Source: Mycolicibacterium novocastrense (GTDB lineage Bacteria; Actinomycetota; Actinomycetes; Mycobacteriales; Mycobacteriaceae). Taken from it: DNA of 64,000 bases. Below are positions 38,691 to 46,936 of the stretch, in pieces. Location of the stretch: NCBI RefSeq assembly GCF_001570485.1, contig NZ_BCTA01000093.1, positions 1 through 64,000 of the forward strand, given 5' to 3'. Both the position numbers and the translations under genes were made by a program. Positions within the stretch are counted from its first letter, which is position 1. Every line of letters begins with the position of its first letter. The notes under the pieces are model-generated. The model saw only the letters and a list, made by a program, of their open reading frames with translations, had not been told where the DNA came from and ran no database searches.

Positions 38691-38783
38691 ATGGCCAAGC
38701 GTGGCCGTAAGAAGCGTGACCGCAAGCACACCAAAGCCAACCACGGTAAGCGGCCCAACGCCGGTTCGAAGTCGGTGCGCTAA
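38691..38783 (+). CDS. Ribosomal protein bL37-like (30 residues)
   Basis: A tiny gene encoding a very basic peptide starting MAKRGRKKRDRKHTKANHG and ending RPNAGSKSVR. The first 24 residues are nearly identical to the actinobacterial large-subunit protein bL37 as I recall it. The last six (GSKSVR) look like an extension. The ribosome-binding site GGAGG lies 6 bases upstream of the ATG. It is divergent from the biotinyl-like gene and convergent with rshA, so it is its own transcription unit. It is easily missed by gene callers. Confidence 0.88.
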   Translation: MAKRGRKKRDRKHTKANHGKRPNAGSKSVR

Positions 38784-38807
38784 CGCGCCCGGGCGTGATC
38801 CCCGGCG

Positions 38808-39113
38808 CTAACCGCGCCGGATGATGGTGGTGCGGCTGATCTCGATGCGCAGCCGCTCACGCAGGCTCTCCGGCGCTCTCTCGCCGCCGCACTTCTTCGC
38901 GATCAGCTGCTTGACCCGCTCCTCGACGCCGTAGTGGCGCAGGCATGCGGGGCACTCCTCCAGGTGATGGCGCAACTTGTCGCGCGTTTCGGGCGTGCAT
39001 TCCCCGTCGAGCAGCGTCCACACCTCGGCGATCACCGCAGCGCATTCGGGATGCTCGGGGTCGATGGGACCGACGGGGGCCTGCCATCGCTCTTCGTCAG
39101 AGAACGAGCTCAC
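38808..39113 (-). CDS. rshA: RshA, zinc-binding redox anti-sigma factor
   Basis: A 101-residue ZAS-type anti-sigma factor that holds SigH inactive under reducing conditions. The HxxxCxxC motif is HLEECPAC (H50, C54, C57), with another Cys at residue 39 (GECTPE) as a possible ligand or redox partner. The C-terminal helix is basic. The ATG overlaps the sigH stop by 4 bases, ensuring balanced translation with its target. Confidence 0.93.
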   Translation of the reverse strand: MSSFSDEERWQAPVGPIDPEHPECAAVIAEVWTLLDGECTPETRDKLRHHLEECPACLRHYGVEERVKQLIAKKCGGERAPESLRERLRIEISRTTIIRRG

Positions 39114-39760
39114 GACGAGACCTCCTCGGGCGTGTCCATCTGCTGGCCCCGGATGAACCCGCGGTCGCGGGCCACACCGGCCAGCAGCTCGCGCAGCTGG
39201 CGCCTGCCCCGGTGCAGCCGGGACATCACCGTGCCTATCGGTGTGTCCATGATCTCGGCGATCTCCTTGTATGGGAAGCCCTCGACGTCGGCGTAGTAGA
39301 CCGCCATCCGAAAGTCCTCGGGCAGCGCCTGCAGCGCTTCCTTGATTTCGTTGTCCGGCAGCGACTCGAGAGCCTCGACCTCGGCCGAGCGCAGTCCGGT
39401 CGAGGAATGCTCGGCGTTGGCCGCGAGCTGCCAGTCGGTGATCTCCTCGGTGGGGTACTCCGCCGGCTGACGCTGCTTCTTGCGGTAGCTGTTGATGTAG
39501 GTGTTGGTGAGGATGCGGTACAGCCAGGCCTTGAGGTTGGTGCCCTCCCGGAATGACCGGAAGCCGGCGTACGCCTTGACCATGGTTTCCTGCAACAGGT
39601 CCTCGGCGTCGGCGGGGTTGCGCGTCATCCGCAGCGCGCCGCCGTACAGCTGGTCGAGCAGCGGAATCGCGTCACGCTCGAAGCGCGCGGTGAGTTCGGC
39701 GTCGGTCTCCTGCGGTTCAGGAGCCGCCGCCGAATCTGTTGACCCGTCGGAGTCGGTCAT
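39110..39760 (-). CDS. sigH: SigH, ECF sigma factor for thiol-oxidative stress
   Basis: A SigR/SigH-type ECF sigma factor of 216 residues from ATG 39760, exactly the M. tuberculosis length. Region 2 contains [18 protein letters not shown] and [13 protein letters not shown]. Region 4 contains [21 protein letters not shown] and [10 protein letters not shown]. The frame is open further upstream to ATG 39871 and ATG 39892, adding 37 or 44 plausible residues ([15 protein letters not shown]); this resembles the longer unstable isoform described for SigR and mycobacterial SigH. A GGAAGT box, 39908-39913, could be the -35 of an autoregulated promoter for the long form. RshA follows with a 4-base overlap. 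Confidence 0.94.
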   Translation of the reverse strand: MTDSDGSTDSAAAPEPQETDAELTARFERDAIPLLDQLYGGALRMTRNPADAEDLLQETMVKAYAGFRSFREGTNLKAWLYRILTNTYINSYRKKQRQPAEYPTEEITDWQLAANAEHSSTGLRSAEVEALESLPDNEIKEALQALPEDFRMAVYYADVEGFPYKEIAEIMDTPIGTVMSRLHRGRRQLRELLAGVARDRGFIRGQQMDTPEEVSS

Positions 39761-40079
39761 GGTGGGGAACACCGTCCCTTCTGTCGCGGTGCCAGCGTAC
39801 AAACCCGGTAGATCGACCGGCAGCACTGGAAAGTCCGTAGCCAGCGTTGGCACCTGACCCCCTTCGCTCATCCTAGAGGTTGAGACCGACAAGTTTTTTG
39901 GCCGCGAACTTCCGTCACATAGCGGCCACCGTCAATAACAGCAGCATCGGGCCCGATTGTTCCCGAATCCCGACGTGAGAGCGCCGCTTGCGCCCGTCTG
40001 CCGCGAAATGGCCTTCCAGCAGGAAAAGTTCGAGTGCGGACCTGTCGGAATGCCATTTCGCGGCGGTTAGGGTGAGGCC

Positions 40080-40928
40080 ATGTCGCTCAACGGGAAGACC
40101 ATGTTCATCTCCGGTGCGAGCCGCGGCATCGGCCTGGCGATCGCCAAGCGCGCCGCGGCCGACGGCGCCAACATCGCGTTGATCGCGAAGACTGCCGAAC
40201 CCCATCCCAAGCTGCCCGGCACGGTGTACACCGCCGCCAAGGAGCTGGAGGGTGCCGGCGGTCAGGCGCTGCCGATCGTCGGCGATGTCCGCGACGGCGA
40301 CTCGGTGGAGTCGGCGGTCGCCAAGACCGTCGAACAGTTCGGCGGCATCGACATCTGCGTCAACAACGCCTCGGCGATCAACCTCGGCTCGATCGAGGAG
40401 GTCCCGCTGAAGCGGTTCGACCTGATGAACGGCATCCAGGTCCGCGGTACGTATGCGGTGTCACAGGCCTGCATCCCGCACATGAAGGGCCGCGACAATC
40501 CGCACATCCTGACGCTGTCGCCGCCGATCCGGATGGAGTCGCAATGGCTCAAGCCGACTGCGTACATGATGGCGAAGTTCGGTATGACGTTGTGCGCGTT
40601 GGGAATCGCCGAGGAGATGCGAGCCGCTGGCATCGCGTCGAACACGCTGTGGCCCCGCACGATGGTGGCGACCGCGGCCGTGCAGAACCTGTTGGGCGGT
40701 GACGAGGCGATGGGGCGCGCGCGGAAGCCCGACGTCTACGCCGACGCGGCGTACGTGATCCTCAACAAGCCCGCCCGCGAGTACACCGGGCAGACCCTGC
40801 TGTGCGAGGACGTCCTTCTGGAGTCCGGGGTGAACGACCTGTCGGTGTACGACTGCGTGCCCGGTGCCGAATTGGGCGTCGACCTGTGGGTGGACACCCC
40901 CAACCCGCCGGGATACGCGGGCCCCTGA
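40080..40928 (+). CDS. Short-chain dehydrogenase (HSDL2-like, Rv3224-like)
   Basis: A 282-residue SDR oxidoreductase of the hydroxysteroid dehydrogenase-like 2 group. The cofactor motif is SGASRGIG; NNAS is the structural motif and YMMAK the catalytic Tyr/Lys. The serine position is occupied by TLSPPIRM. The C-terminal 40 residues (VLLESGVNDLSVYDC) are typical of this subgroup. The substrate is unknown. Its stop abuts the convergent DUF2071 gene without a gap. Confidence 0.88.
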   Translation: MSLNGKTMFISGASRGIGLAIAKRAAADGANIALIAKTAEPHPKLPGTVYTAAKELEGAGGQALPIVGDVRDGDSVESAVAKTVEQFGGIDICVNNASAINLGSIEEVPLKRFDLMNGIQVRGTYAVSQACIPHMKGRDNPHILTLSPPIRMESQWLKPTAYMMAKFGMTLCALGIAEEMRAAGIASNTLWPRTMVATAAVQNLLGGDEAMGRARKPDVYADAAYVILNKPAREYTGQTLLCEDVLLESGVNDLSVYDCVPGAELGVDLWVDTPNPPGYAGP

Positions 40929-41678
40929 TCAGGCGACGACGCATGGGCGGCCGAACCGGGCCTGGACGCCCGTGGTGAACAGCGCCCGCAGCATCGGGCC
41001 CGCGGGGGTGACGCCGGCGGCGGTGACGAGATCGTCGCGCAGGTAAGTGATCTCGGCGGCGCACAGCGGCCACGGGTCGTGTTCGTTGGGCACCCACCAG
41101 GTGCGGCCGGCCTTGCGGGTGTGCGCACCCCAGCGCGCGGTCAGCCACACCTCCAGCGGTGTCGGCGTCACTTCGTCGCCGACCCGCACGCTGACCACGC
41201 TGCGCAATCCGCGGTGCGGCCACCGCCGCTCGCTGGTGTAGGTGATGATGTCCGCCGACCTGTCGATACGCATCTTCGCCCAGGTGTAGGGAATGCCGAG
41301 GGTCAGGCGCAGGGTGGGCACGACCGCCAACCGCGCGGTCTCCAACGAACGGAACACCACGCCGTGACGGCCGGACTCGTCGATCGAGTACAGCCGGACG
41401 TTCGTCTCGGCGAAGGTGCCGAGGTACGGCAGCGGAATCACCCGCCCGATCGTCGTGTCACGCATCTGAAAGGGCACCAGGCCGACATAGGTGAAGCCGT
41501 CGCTGAAGACATCGGGGCGGGTGCCCGCCGGGTACAGCGACGTGACCGCATCGGGTCGCACCGGCCAGTGCACGAAAGTGAGGTCGCACCAACGTTGTTC
41601 GGAGAAGACCGGCCGCGGCACCGCTTCGGGCACGACGGGATATCCCGCGAGTGCGTCATCGTCCGGCCAGCCCCTCAT
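40929..41678 (-). CDS. DUF2071 (YqjF-like) conserved protein
   Basis: A 249-residue protein of the DUF2071/YqjF family, structurally related to acetoacetate-decarboxylase-like folds. Family landmarks are QRWCDLTFVHWPV, PFQMRDTTIGRVIPLPYLGTF, NVRLYSIDESGRHGVVFRSLE and the C-terminal HDPWPLCAAEI. No function is established. It is the first member of the accessory-looking stretch between the SDR and SRAP genes. Confidence 0.82.
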   Translation of the reverse strand: MRGWPDDDALAGYPVVPEAVPRPVFSEQRWCDLTFVHWPVRPDAVTSLYPAGTRPDVFSDGFTYVGLVPFQMRDTTIGRVIPLPYLGTFAETNVRLYSIDESGRHGVVFRSLETARLAVVPTLRLTLGIPYTWAKMRIDRSADIITYTSERRWPHRGLRSVVSVRVGDEVTPTPLEVWLTARWGAHTRKAGRTWWVPNEHDPWPLCAAEITYLRDDLVTAAGVTPAGPMLRALFTTGVQARFGRPCVVA

Positions 41679-41710
41679 CGGCTCATCGTGACATCGCCCT
41701 CAACGATGCG

Positions 41711-41959
41711 TCAGGGAACGCAGAGTTCGATGCCCAACAGGTTCGCCGGCCAGAACACCGCCGTCACCATGAACGCGCCGATGTCGGACCCGGCCGGAAT
41801 CCGCGTGCGCAGCGCGGCGTCGATCAGCTGCACCTGCTCGGCGTCGAAGAAGGCCCATATCAGCCCGATCACCAGGTACGGGATCGACAGCCACATGCCG
41901 GCCTCGATCATCGCCTCGACGCTGACCCGGCGACTGAGCAGGCGGCGCAACCCCGTCAT
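41711..41959 (-). CDS. Small membrane protein, second of a related pair flanking the DUF2236 gene
   Basis: An 82-residue protein with two hydrophobic segments (LSIPYLVIGLIWAFF and GAFMVTAVFWPANLLG). It is similar in layout and sequence to the protein encoded at 42816-43037: both have a basic start (RRLLS or RKLLS), a PY-hydrophobic helix and a closing AFWP or VFWP helix. Its ATG overlaps the stop of the DUF2236 gene by 4 bases. Its function is unknown; an anchor or partner for the oxygenase-like protein is the likely reading. Confidence 0.75.
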   Translation of the reverse strand: MTGLRRLLSRRVSVEAMIEAGMWLSIPYLVIGLIWAFFDAEQVQLIDAALRTRIPAGSDIGAFMVTAVFWPANLLGIELCVP

Positions 41960-42819
41960 ACCAGCGCCTTGCGCGTACGGACCCGGCGGCGCACGTCGGC
42001 GAGCAGCACGTAGCTGCCGCCCTGGCGCAGGAACACCGGCATGAACCTGTTGACGAAAGCGACTGTGAGGAAGAGCCATTCGAACAGGAACTGGTGAAAC
42101 CCGCTCCACCGCAGGCCCATCTGCTCACGGAACACCGGAGCGAGGAATCCGGCTGTCAGAAACTTCAGCAACGGCCGGAACGGCAGGCCCAGTAGCGGGT
42201 TGATCATGCGCAGATTGAGCATGTGCATCAGGTGGTCACGGACCCGGTCGTCGATCTTGACCCGCTCGCACGCGGTTCGCCAGTAGTCGTCGAACTCGGC
42301 GCGCGTCGGCGGCCACTGATCTTCGGTGACCTGCAGGGTGGTGCCCAGTGGCCATGCGGAGCGGTAGAACTGCTCGGCCTGCTGTGGTGTCATCTCACCG
42401 CGCAGTAGCTGATAGGTGTCCTCCAGCCCGACGAAAAGGCAAGCCGCCACCCACATCTGCAGGTCGCGATCGAAGGCGTTGTACCGCACGGGGCTCTCGG
42501 CGGTCGACTTGACGTGGCGGTGCGCGGTGTTGACCGCCTCCCGGAAGGCCGCGCGGTCATCGGGAGTCCCCAGCACCGAGACGGCGAGGTACTGGAACGT
42601 CGTGCGCGCCCGCTTCCACGGGTGTTTGAGCAGGTTCCCCGAATCGACCTTGCTTTCGGCGACGCCGTAACCGACCTCCGGCCAGGACAGCTGCATGACG
42701 ACGTTGGCGGCGCCGCCGGCGAACGCCCAGAAGTCCATCGCGTCCCCGGCGGTCACGTCGGCCTCGGGGTCCCATCGGGCGGTGCGTCGTCGAACGGAGA
42801 TGCGGTAGCGGTCGGTCAT
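41956..42819 (-). CDS. DUF2236 (MpaB/latex-clearing-like) oxygenase-family protein
   Basis: A 287-residue protein of the oxygenase MpaB-like family, whose relatives are heme b enzymes. Family landmarks are FWAFAGGAANVVMQLSWPEV at the start, AVNTAHRHVKS with the candidate heme-ligand histidine, YNAFDRDLQMWVAACLFVG, and a C-terminal helical section. The ATG at 42819 overlaps the stop of the preceding small membrane gene, and its own stop overlaps the next one, both by 4 bases. The substrate is unknown. Confidence 0.82.
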   Translation of the reverse strand: MTDRYRISVRRRTARWDPEADVTAGDAMDFWAFAGGAANVVMQLSWPEVGYGVAESKVDSGNLLKHPWKRARTTFQYLAVSVLGTPDDRAAFREAVNTAHRHVKSTAESPVRYNAFDRDLQMWVAACLFVGLEDTYQLLRGEMTPQQAEQFYRSAWPLGTTLQVTEDQWPPTRAEFDDYWRTACERVKIDDRVRDHLMHMLNLRMINPLLGLPFRPLLKFLTAGFLAPVFREQMGLRWSGFHQFLFEWLFLTVAFVNRFMPVFLRQGGSYVLLADVRRRVRTRKALV

Positions 42820-43037
42820 CCGACACACACCGCCGAGAAGACCAGCGCCGGCCAGAACGCGACCGAACCGACCACCTGGATCAGCCAGGTCAGCCCACTG
42901 CCGTCCAGCCTGTCCAGGCGCAAGGCGGTCCAGCCGATGCCGACGACGACGTAGGGCGCGGCGAGGATGAGCCCGGTGCCGATCCATTCAGCGAGGGTCA
43001 TCTCGAAGCTCAGAAGCTTCCTCACCGCACTGACCAC
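42816..43037 (-). CDS. Small membrane protein, first of a related pair flanking the DUF2236 gene
   Basis: A 73-residue protein with two hydrophobic helices (GTGLILAAPYVVVGIGW and VVGSVAFWPALVFSAV). I chose GTG 43037 because AGGGGG lies 6 bases upstream and the resulting SAVRKLLS start aligns with the paralogue at 41711-41959. Its stop overlaps the DUF2236 start by 4 bases. Its function is unknown. Confidence 0.72.
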   Translation of the reverse strand: MVSAVRKLLSFEMTLAEWIGTGLILAAPYVVVGIGWTALRLDRLDGSGLTWLIQVVGSVAFWPALVFSAVCVG

Positions 43038-43142
43038 ACTCGACCCCCTCACTCGACCTACCCGCACTATGTTAATGCCCATTCCGAGCTGATCAGGCAA
43101 ATGCGGTGAAACCGAGCATAGGCCGTGGATACCGAGGCAGCC

Positions 43143-43970
43143 TCAGGAGAGCATCGAACGCACGCTGTCGGCGAACGCCGCGGTGGTGAAGCACGCGGGC
43201 TCGGCGAACTCCTCCAAGGTGAGGGCATCGGACCAGTCGGCGTCGGCGGCCGCCCGCAGCAACGGCTTGCTCATCGCGACGGCGTGCGGCGGGAGCGCGG
43301 CAATGCGCGAACACCACTCGTCGGCGACCTCGAGCAGACGGTCGTGTTCGACGACCTCCTGCACCAGGCCGAGCCGCAGCGCTTCGCGGGCGTCGATGTG
43401 TTCGCCGCGCAGGTAGTAGGCGAGCGCACCCTGGTAACCCAGGCGCCGGGTCAGGGCCCAACTGGTGCCGACCTCGGGAATCAGCCCCAGGTTGGCGAAG
43501 GCGGGCACCACGACGGCACGTTCGCTGGCGATCACGAGGTCGCAGGTCAGCGCCCAGGCCAGCCCGACGCCGGCCGCTGCTCCGTTGAGCGCGGCGACGA
43601 AGATCGTGTCGGATCCGGCGATCAGCCGCGCGATGCCGCCGAACTCACGGCGAATCCAGCGCCAGATATCGGCCGCGCCCTCCGGTGCGCCGAGTTGGTC
43701 GATCGCGGCGTCCATCATGCGTAGGTCGCCGCCGGCGCTGAAGCCGGGGTCCGCGCCGGTGAGCACCACCGAACGGATATCCGGGTCGGCATCGAGGTCG
43801 GTCAGCGCCCGTCGCAGTTGGCGCACCAACGGCGCGGACAGCACGTTGAGCCGTCGCGGCTCGTCGAGCGTGACGACGGCCCTGTCCCCTCGGTGCTCGA
43901 CGCGCACCCGAGGCGGCGCGTCGGCCTCGTCGCCGCTGGCCACCATGGTCCGGTACAGCGAATCGGTCAT
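43143..43970 (-). CDS. Enoyl-CoA hydratase/isomerase family protein
   Basis: A 275-residue crotonase-fold enzyme. The oxyanion-hole segments are PGFSAGGDLRMM and NGAAAGVGLAWALTCD, and the second catalytic region is GLIPEVGTSWALTRRLG with Glu at the hydratase position. It probably acts on an acyl-CoA in lipid degradation. The ATG at 43970 overlaps the stop of the upstream TetR gene by 4 bases, so the regulator and enzyme are co-translated. Confidence 0.88.
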   Translation of the reverse strand: MTDSLYRTMVASGDEADAPPRVRVEHRGDRAVVTLDEPRRLNVLSAPLVRQLRRALTDLDADPDIRSVVLTGADPGFSAGGDLRMMDAAIDQLGAPEGAADIWRWIRREFGGIARLIAGSDTIFVAALNGAAAGVGLAWALTCDLVIASERAVVVPAFANLGLIPEVGTSWALTRRLGYQGALAYYLRGEHIDAREALRLGLVQEVVEHDRLLEVADEWCSRIAALPPHAVAMSKPLLRAAADADWSDALTLEEFAEPACFTTAAFADSVRSMLS

Positions 43971-44560
43971 GACGGATCCTCCTCGATGTCGTTGGTGCGC
44001 AACGCCTTCCACGCAGCGTCGGCAAAGGTCTCGATTGTTTGCGGTGGTATCCGCCTGGCCGCCCCGGCGATCCAGTATCGGCTGTACTCCTGGGCGGGGC
44101 CGAGCCACAACGCTGCGGTCACCCCGACCCGCATCGGCTGCAGCGCGCCGTAACCGTGATGCGGACGCCACCAGTCGCGGATGGTCGCGAAAAAGGTCTC
44201 GTTGTGTGATCGCAGTTCTGCACTGTCGAGCCTGGGGCCGAGCAGTAGGCCGGCCTCGTTGCGATGCGTCGAAACCCACCGCAGGTGATAGGCGACACCG
44301 CCGCGGATGCCGCCCTCGGCGGTGTCGTGTGCGCGCAGCATCGTGAGGAACCCGGCCTGGTACTCGGCGAGCACCTCGGCGAAGACGGCGGTGGCGAGCG
44401 AAAGCTTGTCGGGGAAATGGTGATACAGCGCGCCGACACTCACCTCGGCTTCACGGCGAACCTCGTCGAGGGTGGCCGAGAGAGCGCCGTCGGCCGCGAA
44501 CCGGCGGCGCGCGACGGCGAGCAACCGGCTCCGCGCATCGGGGCGCGTACGCGAGGGCAC
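43967..44560 (-). CDS. TetR-family regulator of the adjacent enoyl-CoA hydratase
   Basis: A 197-residue TetR protein. The HTH is SATLDEVRREAEVSVGALYHHF, about residues 24-46. A helical ligand domain follows, with several aromatic residues (DWWRPHHGYG). The GTG start at 44560 lies exactly 7 bases after a TAGAGT -10, so the mRNA is probably leaderless. The GATTA-CTC-TAATC palindrome overlies that -10, suggesting autorepression. It is coupled to the enoyl-CoA hydratase gene by a 4-base overlap; an acyl-CoA ligand is a reasonable guess. Confidence 0.85.
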   Translation of the reverse strand: MPSRTRPDARSRLLAVARRRFAADGALSATLDEVRREAEVSVGALYHHFPDKLSLATAVFAEVLAEYQAGFLTMLRAHDTAEGGIRGGVAYHLRWVSTHRNEAGLLLGPRLDSAELRSHNETFFATIRDWWRPHHGYGALQPMRVGVTAALWLGPAQEYSRYWIAGAARRIPPQTIETFADAAWKALRTNDIEEDPS

Positions 44561-44563
44561 GAG

Positions 44564-44598
44564 GATTACTCTAATCGAACCGAGGAATCCTCTGTCAA
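44564..44598 (-). promoter_or_regulatory. Promoter and likely operator of the TetR-echA operon
   Basis: On the minus strand TTGACA (44593-44598) and TAGAGT (44568-44573) are separated by 19 bases. Two perfect palindromes sit on it: GATTA-N3-TAATC over the -10 (44564-44576) and GAGGA-T-TCCTC in the spacer (44582-44592). Either could be the TetR operator. Confidence 0.65.
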
Positions 44599-44601
44599 GG
44601 G

Positions 44602-46134
44602 TCAGTGGGCCTGGAAGAGGATGCCCCGCCCCACCGCCTCCCGCACGACCGGCAGCGCGGCCCCCGCCAGGGCGTCGGCGTCGACACCGTGAACGGTTGC
44701 GAGCAGGTCGATCAGCGTTCCCAGCGGCACCTCGCCCCGGCATCCGGCCAACAGCGCTCGGCCGATCTCGTCGACGCCGATGACCGCACCGGGCCCACCG
44801 GGGCGACGCACGGCCGCACCGACGATCTGCCAACCGTCGGGCCCCGGCAGCGACTGCTCCTCGAGGAAGACCGGCGCCGTCGACAGCCTCGCGGCAAGCA
44901 ACTGCTCGTCGGTGGTGTCGTGCAGGTACTCCCGGCGCGCGAAGAACGCGTCGACCTCATCGCCGGTGAGGGCCTCGTCCGCGCCGGTGATCTCCTCGAG
45001 GACATGCTCAGGCGCGCGGCGCTCACCGGATCGTGGTGCGCGCAAGGCGATCACACCCATGCCGATGCCGGTGATGCCCTCATCGGCGAACCAGTCGAGC
45101 CACTGCCCTCCGCGGCGCGCCGCCCGCTCCGGGTCCTCCCCGGCGTCGGCGGTCCACAACGACACATAGCTGACCGGGTCGGCGAGTTCACGCTGCACCA
45201 CCCACGCGTGCAACCCGGTGCCCGCCAACCAACTTCGCACCCGGTCGCGCCAGTCGTCCCGACGAACGATCCAGTTGGCCATGATCAGCGCCGTACCCCC
45301 GGGCTCCAGATGAGCACCAATGTGCTCGATGAGGTTGTGACACAAGGCGTCCCCGGCGACTCCCGAGTCGCGGTAGAGGTAGTCGCGGTAACCCTGCCCC
45401 ACCACGAACGGCGGATTGGAGACGACGAGGTCAAAGCGCTCCCCGGCGACCGGCTCAAACAGGCTGCCGCGCCGCAGATCCCAGGACATGTCGTTGAGGC
45501 GCGCAGTCACCGCCGCCAGTGCGAGTGCCCGGTCGTTGGTGTCGGTGGCCACGATGTGCGCGCAGTGCCCGTTGAGGTGGAGCGCCTGCACTCCGCAGCC
45601 TGTACCGAGGTCGAGCGCGCGGGCGACCGGCTTGCGCACGACCGCGCGGGCCAGCGAGACCGACGCACCGCCGATGCCCAGGACGTGGTCCCGGCGCACG
45701 GGCCCCGAACGCATCGAGGCGTCCAGGTCGGAGACGACGAAGAAGTCGTTGGCGCCGTCGCTGTGGGGTCGCAGGTCCAGGGCGGCGCGCACGGTGCCCT
45801 CGGCCGCCCATTCCAGAACGCCGTTGGCCACCAACTCGTCGATGTCGACGGATGCGAGCGCGAGGGCGACGTGCTCGGCGGGTTCGGCCGAGCCCAGCAG
45901 GAACAGACGCACCAGTACCGCCAGGCGTCGCTGCTGTGCTGTCCCGCTGCGCAGCACGCGGTCGGTGGCCCGCAGCGCCGGCCACCACACTCCCCTGGCG
46001 AACGCGGCATCAGCGTCGTGACCGAGCAGAGCGGCCACCCCGTCGATGCTGTAACCCGCGCTGCGCAGGTCGGCGGCCAGCGCGTCGATGACGGCGACGG
46101 AGTGCAGCGGCCCGGACGAATCCGGCTGCGTCAA
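44602..46134 (-). CDS. HemK/PrmC-like methyltransferase with large extra domains
   Basis: A 510-residue SAM-dependent methyltransferase. The SAM motif is ALDLGTGCGVQALHL (about residue 175) and the catalytic NPPF is in VVSNPPFVVGQGY, as in N5-glutamine or N6-adenine enzymes. About 165 residues precede and 200 follow the core, so it is much longer than PrmC; the substrate is uncertain. A start at TTG 46134 overlaps the SRAP stop (TTGA), and this coupling supports it; a downstream GTG is possible. Confidence 0.8.
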   Translation of the reverse strand: MTQPDSSGPLHSVAVIDALAADLRSAGYSIDGVAALLGHDADAAFARGVWWPALRATDRVLRSGTAQQRRLAVLVRLFLLGSAEPAEHVALALASVDIDELVANGVLEWAAEGTVRAALDLRPHSDGANDFFVVSDLDASMRSGPVRRDHVLGIGGASVSLARAVVRKPVARALDLGTGCGVQALHLNGHCAHIVATDTNDRALALAAVTARLNDMSWDLRRGSLFEPVAGERFDLVVSNPPFVVGQGYRDYLYRDSGVAGDALCHNLIEHIGAHLEPGGTALIMANWIVRRDDWRDRVRSWLAGTGLHAWVVQRELADPVSYVSLWTADAGEDPERAARRGGQWLDWFADEGITGIGMGVIALRAPRSGERRAPEHVLEEITGADEALTGDEVDAFFARREYLHDTTDEQLLAARLSTAPVFLEEQSLPGPDGWQIVGAAVRRPGGPGAVIGVDEIGRALLAGCRGEVPLGTLIDLLATVHGVDADALAGAALPVVREAVGRGILFQAH

Positions 46135-46892
46135 AGCAGGGTGCCTTGTCCGGCCGAGGGTTCGACGGGCTCGATCAACTCCGGGCCGTTGTTACGGACG
46201 CTGTTCACCAGCCGGGACACCTCGCGGATCTCGATGCGGTCGAGGTCTCCGTGGCCGCGCAACAGCCCCTCGTCGATCGGCGCGTCGGGGTCCAACCAGC
46301 GGTCCCAGTCGCGCTCGCTGACGGTCAGCGGCATCCGGTCGTGGATCTCGGCCAGCGGACCAGCGGCGTCGGTGGTGATGATCGTGCAGCTGAGCAGCGG
46401 GTTGGCGTCCTTGGGCGCGTCTTTCGGCCGCCACGTCGACCACAACCCCGCCATGAACAGCGGCTCACCGTCGCCCGCGTACATGAAGAAGGGCGTCTTG
46501 GCGCCTCGCTCGCCCTGCCACTCATACCAGCCGTCCATCGGCACCAGGCAGCGCTTGTTCTTGGCCGAGTTACGGAAGGCCGGCGACGTGGTCAGCTTGT
46601 CCGAGCGCGCGTTGATCAGCAACGGCCCCTTGGTCTCGGGGCTGCCGTCCTCTTTGGCCTTCACCCACGGCGGCACCAGGCCCCAGCGCATCGACCGCAG
46701 CCGCCGGGTGGCTTCGTCGTCGGGTTCGCTGTGGCGCTTGACCACGGTGCTGACGGTCGTGGTCGGGGCGACGTTGTAATTCGGCGCCGACGCATCCTTA
46801 CCGCCGGCAGAGGCCGCCGTCGTCTCGTCGATCGCCTTGATCTTCTCGGCCAGTAGCGCCGGGTCCGTGGTCACCGCGAAACGTCCACACAT
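46131..46892 (-). CDS. SRAP-domain protein (YedK/HMCES family, Rv3226c-like)
   Basis: A 253-residue SRAP protein that crosslinks to abasic sites in single-stranded DNA. The catalytic cysteine is residue 2 (MCGRFAV), exposed after removal of Met. The other active-site residues lie in PNYNVAPTT, in DGWYEWQ (Glu) and in EIHDRMPL (His). The ATG at 46892 is fixed by the need for Cys2. It is divergent from aroA (44 bp between starts). Confidence 0.94.
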   Translation of the reverse strand: MCGRFAVTTDPALLAEKIKAIDETTAASAGGKDASAPNYNVAPTTTVSTVVKRHSEPDDEATRRLRSMRWGLVPPWVKAKEDGSPETKGPLLINARSDKLTTSPAFRNSAKNKRCLVPMDGWYEWQGERGAKTPFFMYAGDGEPLFMAGLWSTWRPKDAPKDANPLLSCTIITTDAAGPLAEIHDRMPLTVSERDWDRWLDPDAPIDEGLLRGHGDLDRIEIREVSRLVNSVRNNGPELIEPVEPSAGQGTLL

Positions 46893-46936
46893 GAATCCCA
46901 TGGTGGCACGGCGAGCCGACAGGGGAAGATGGAGCA

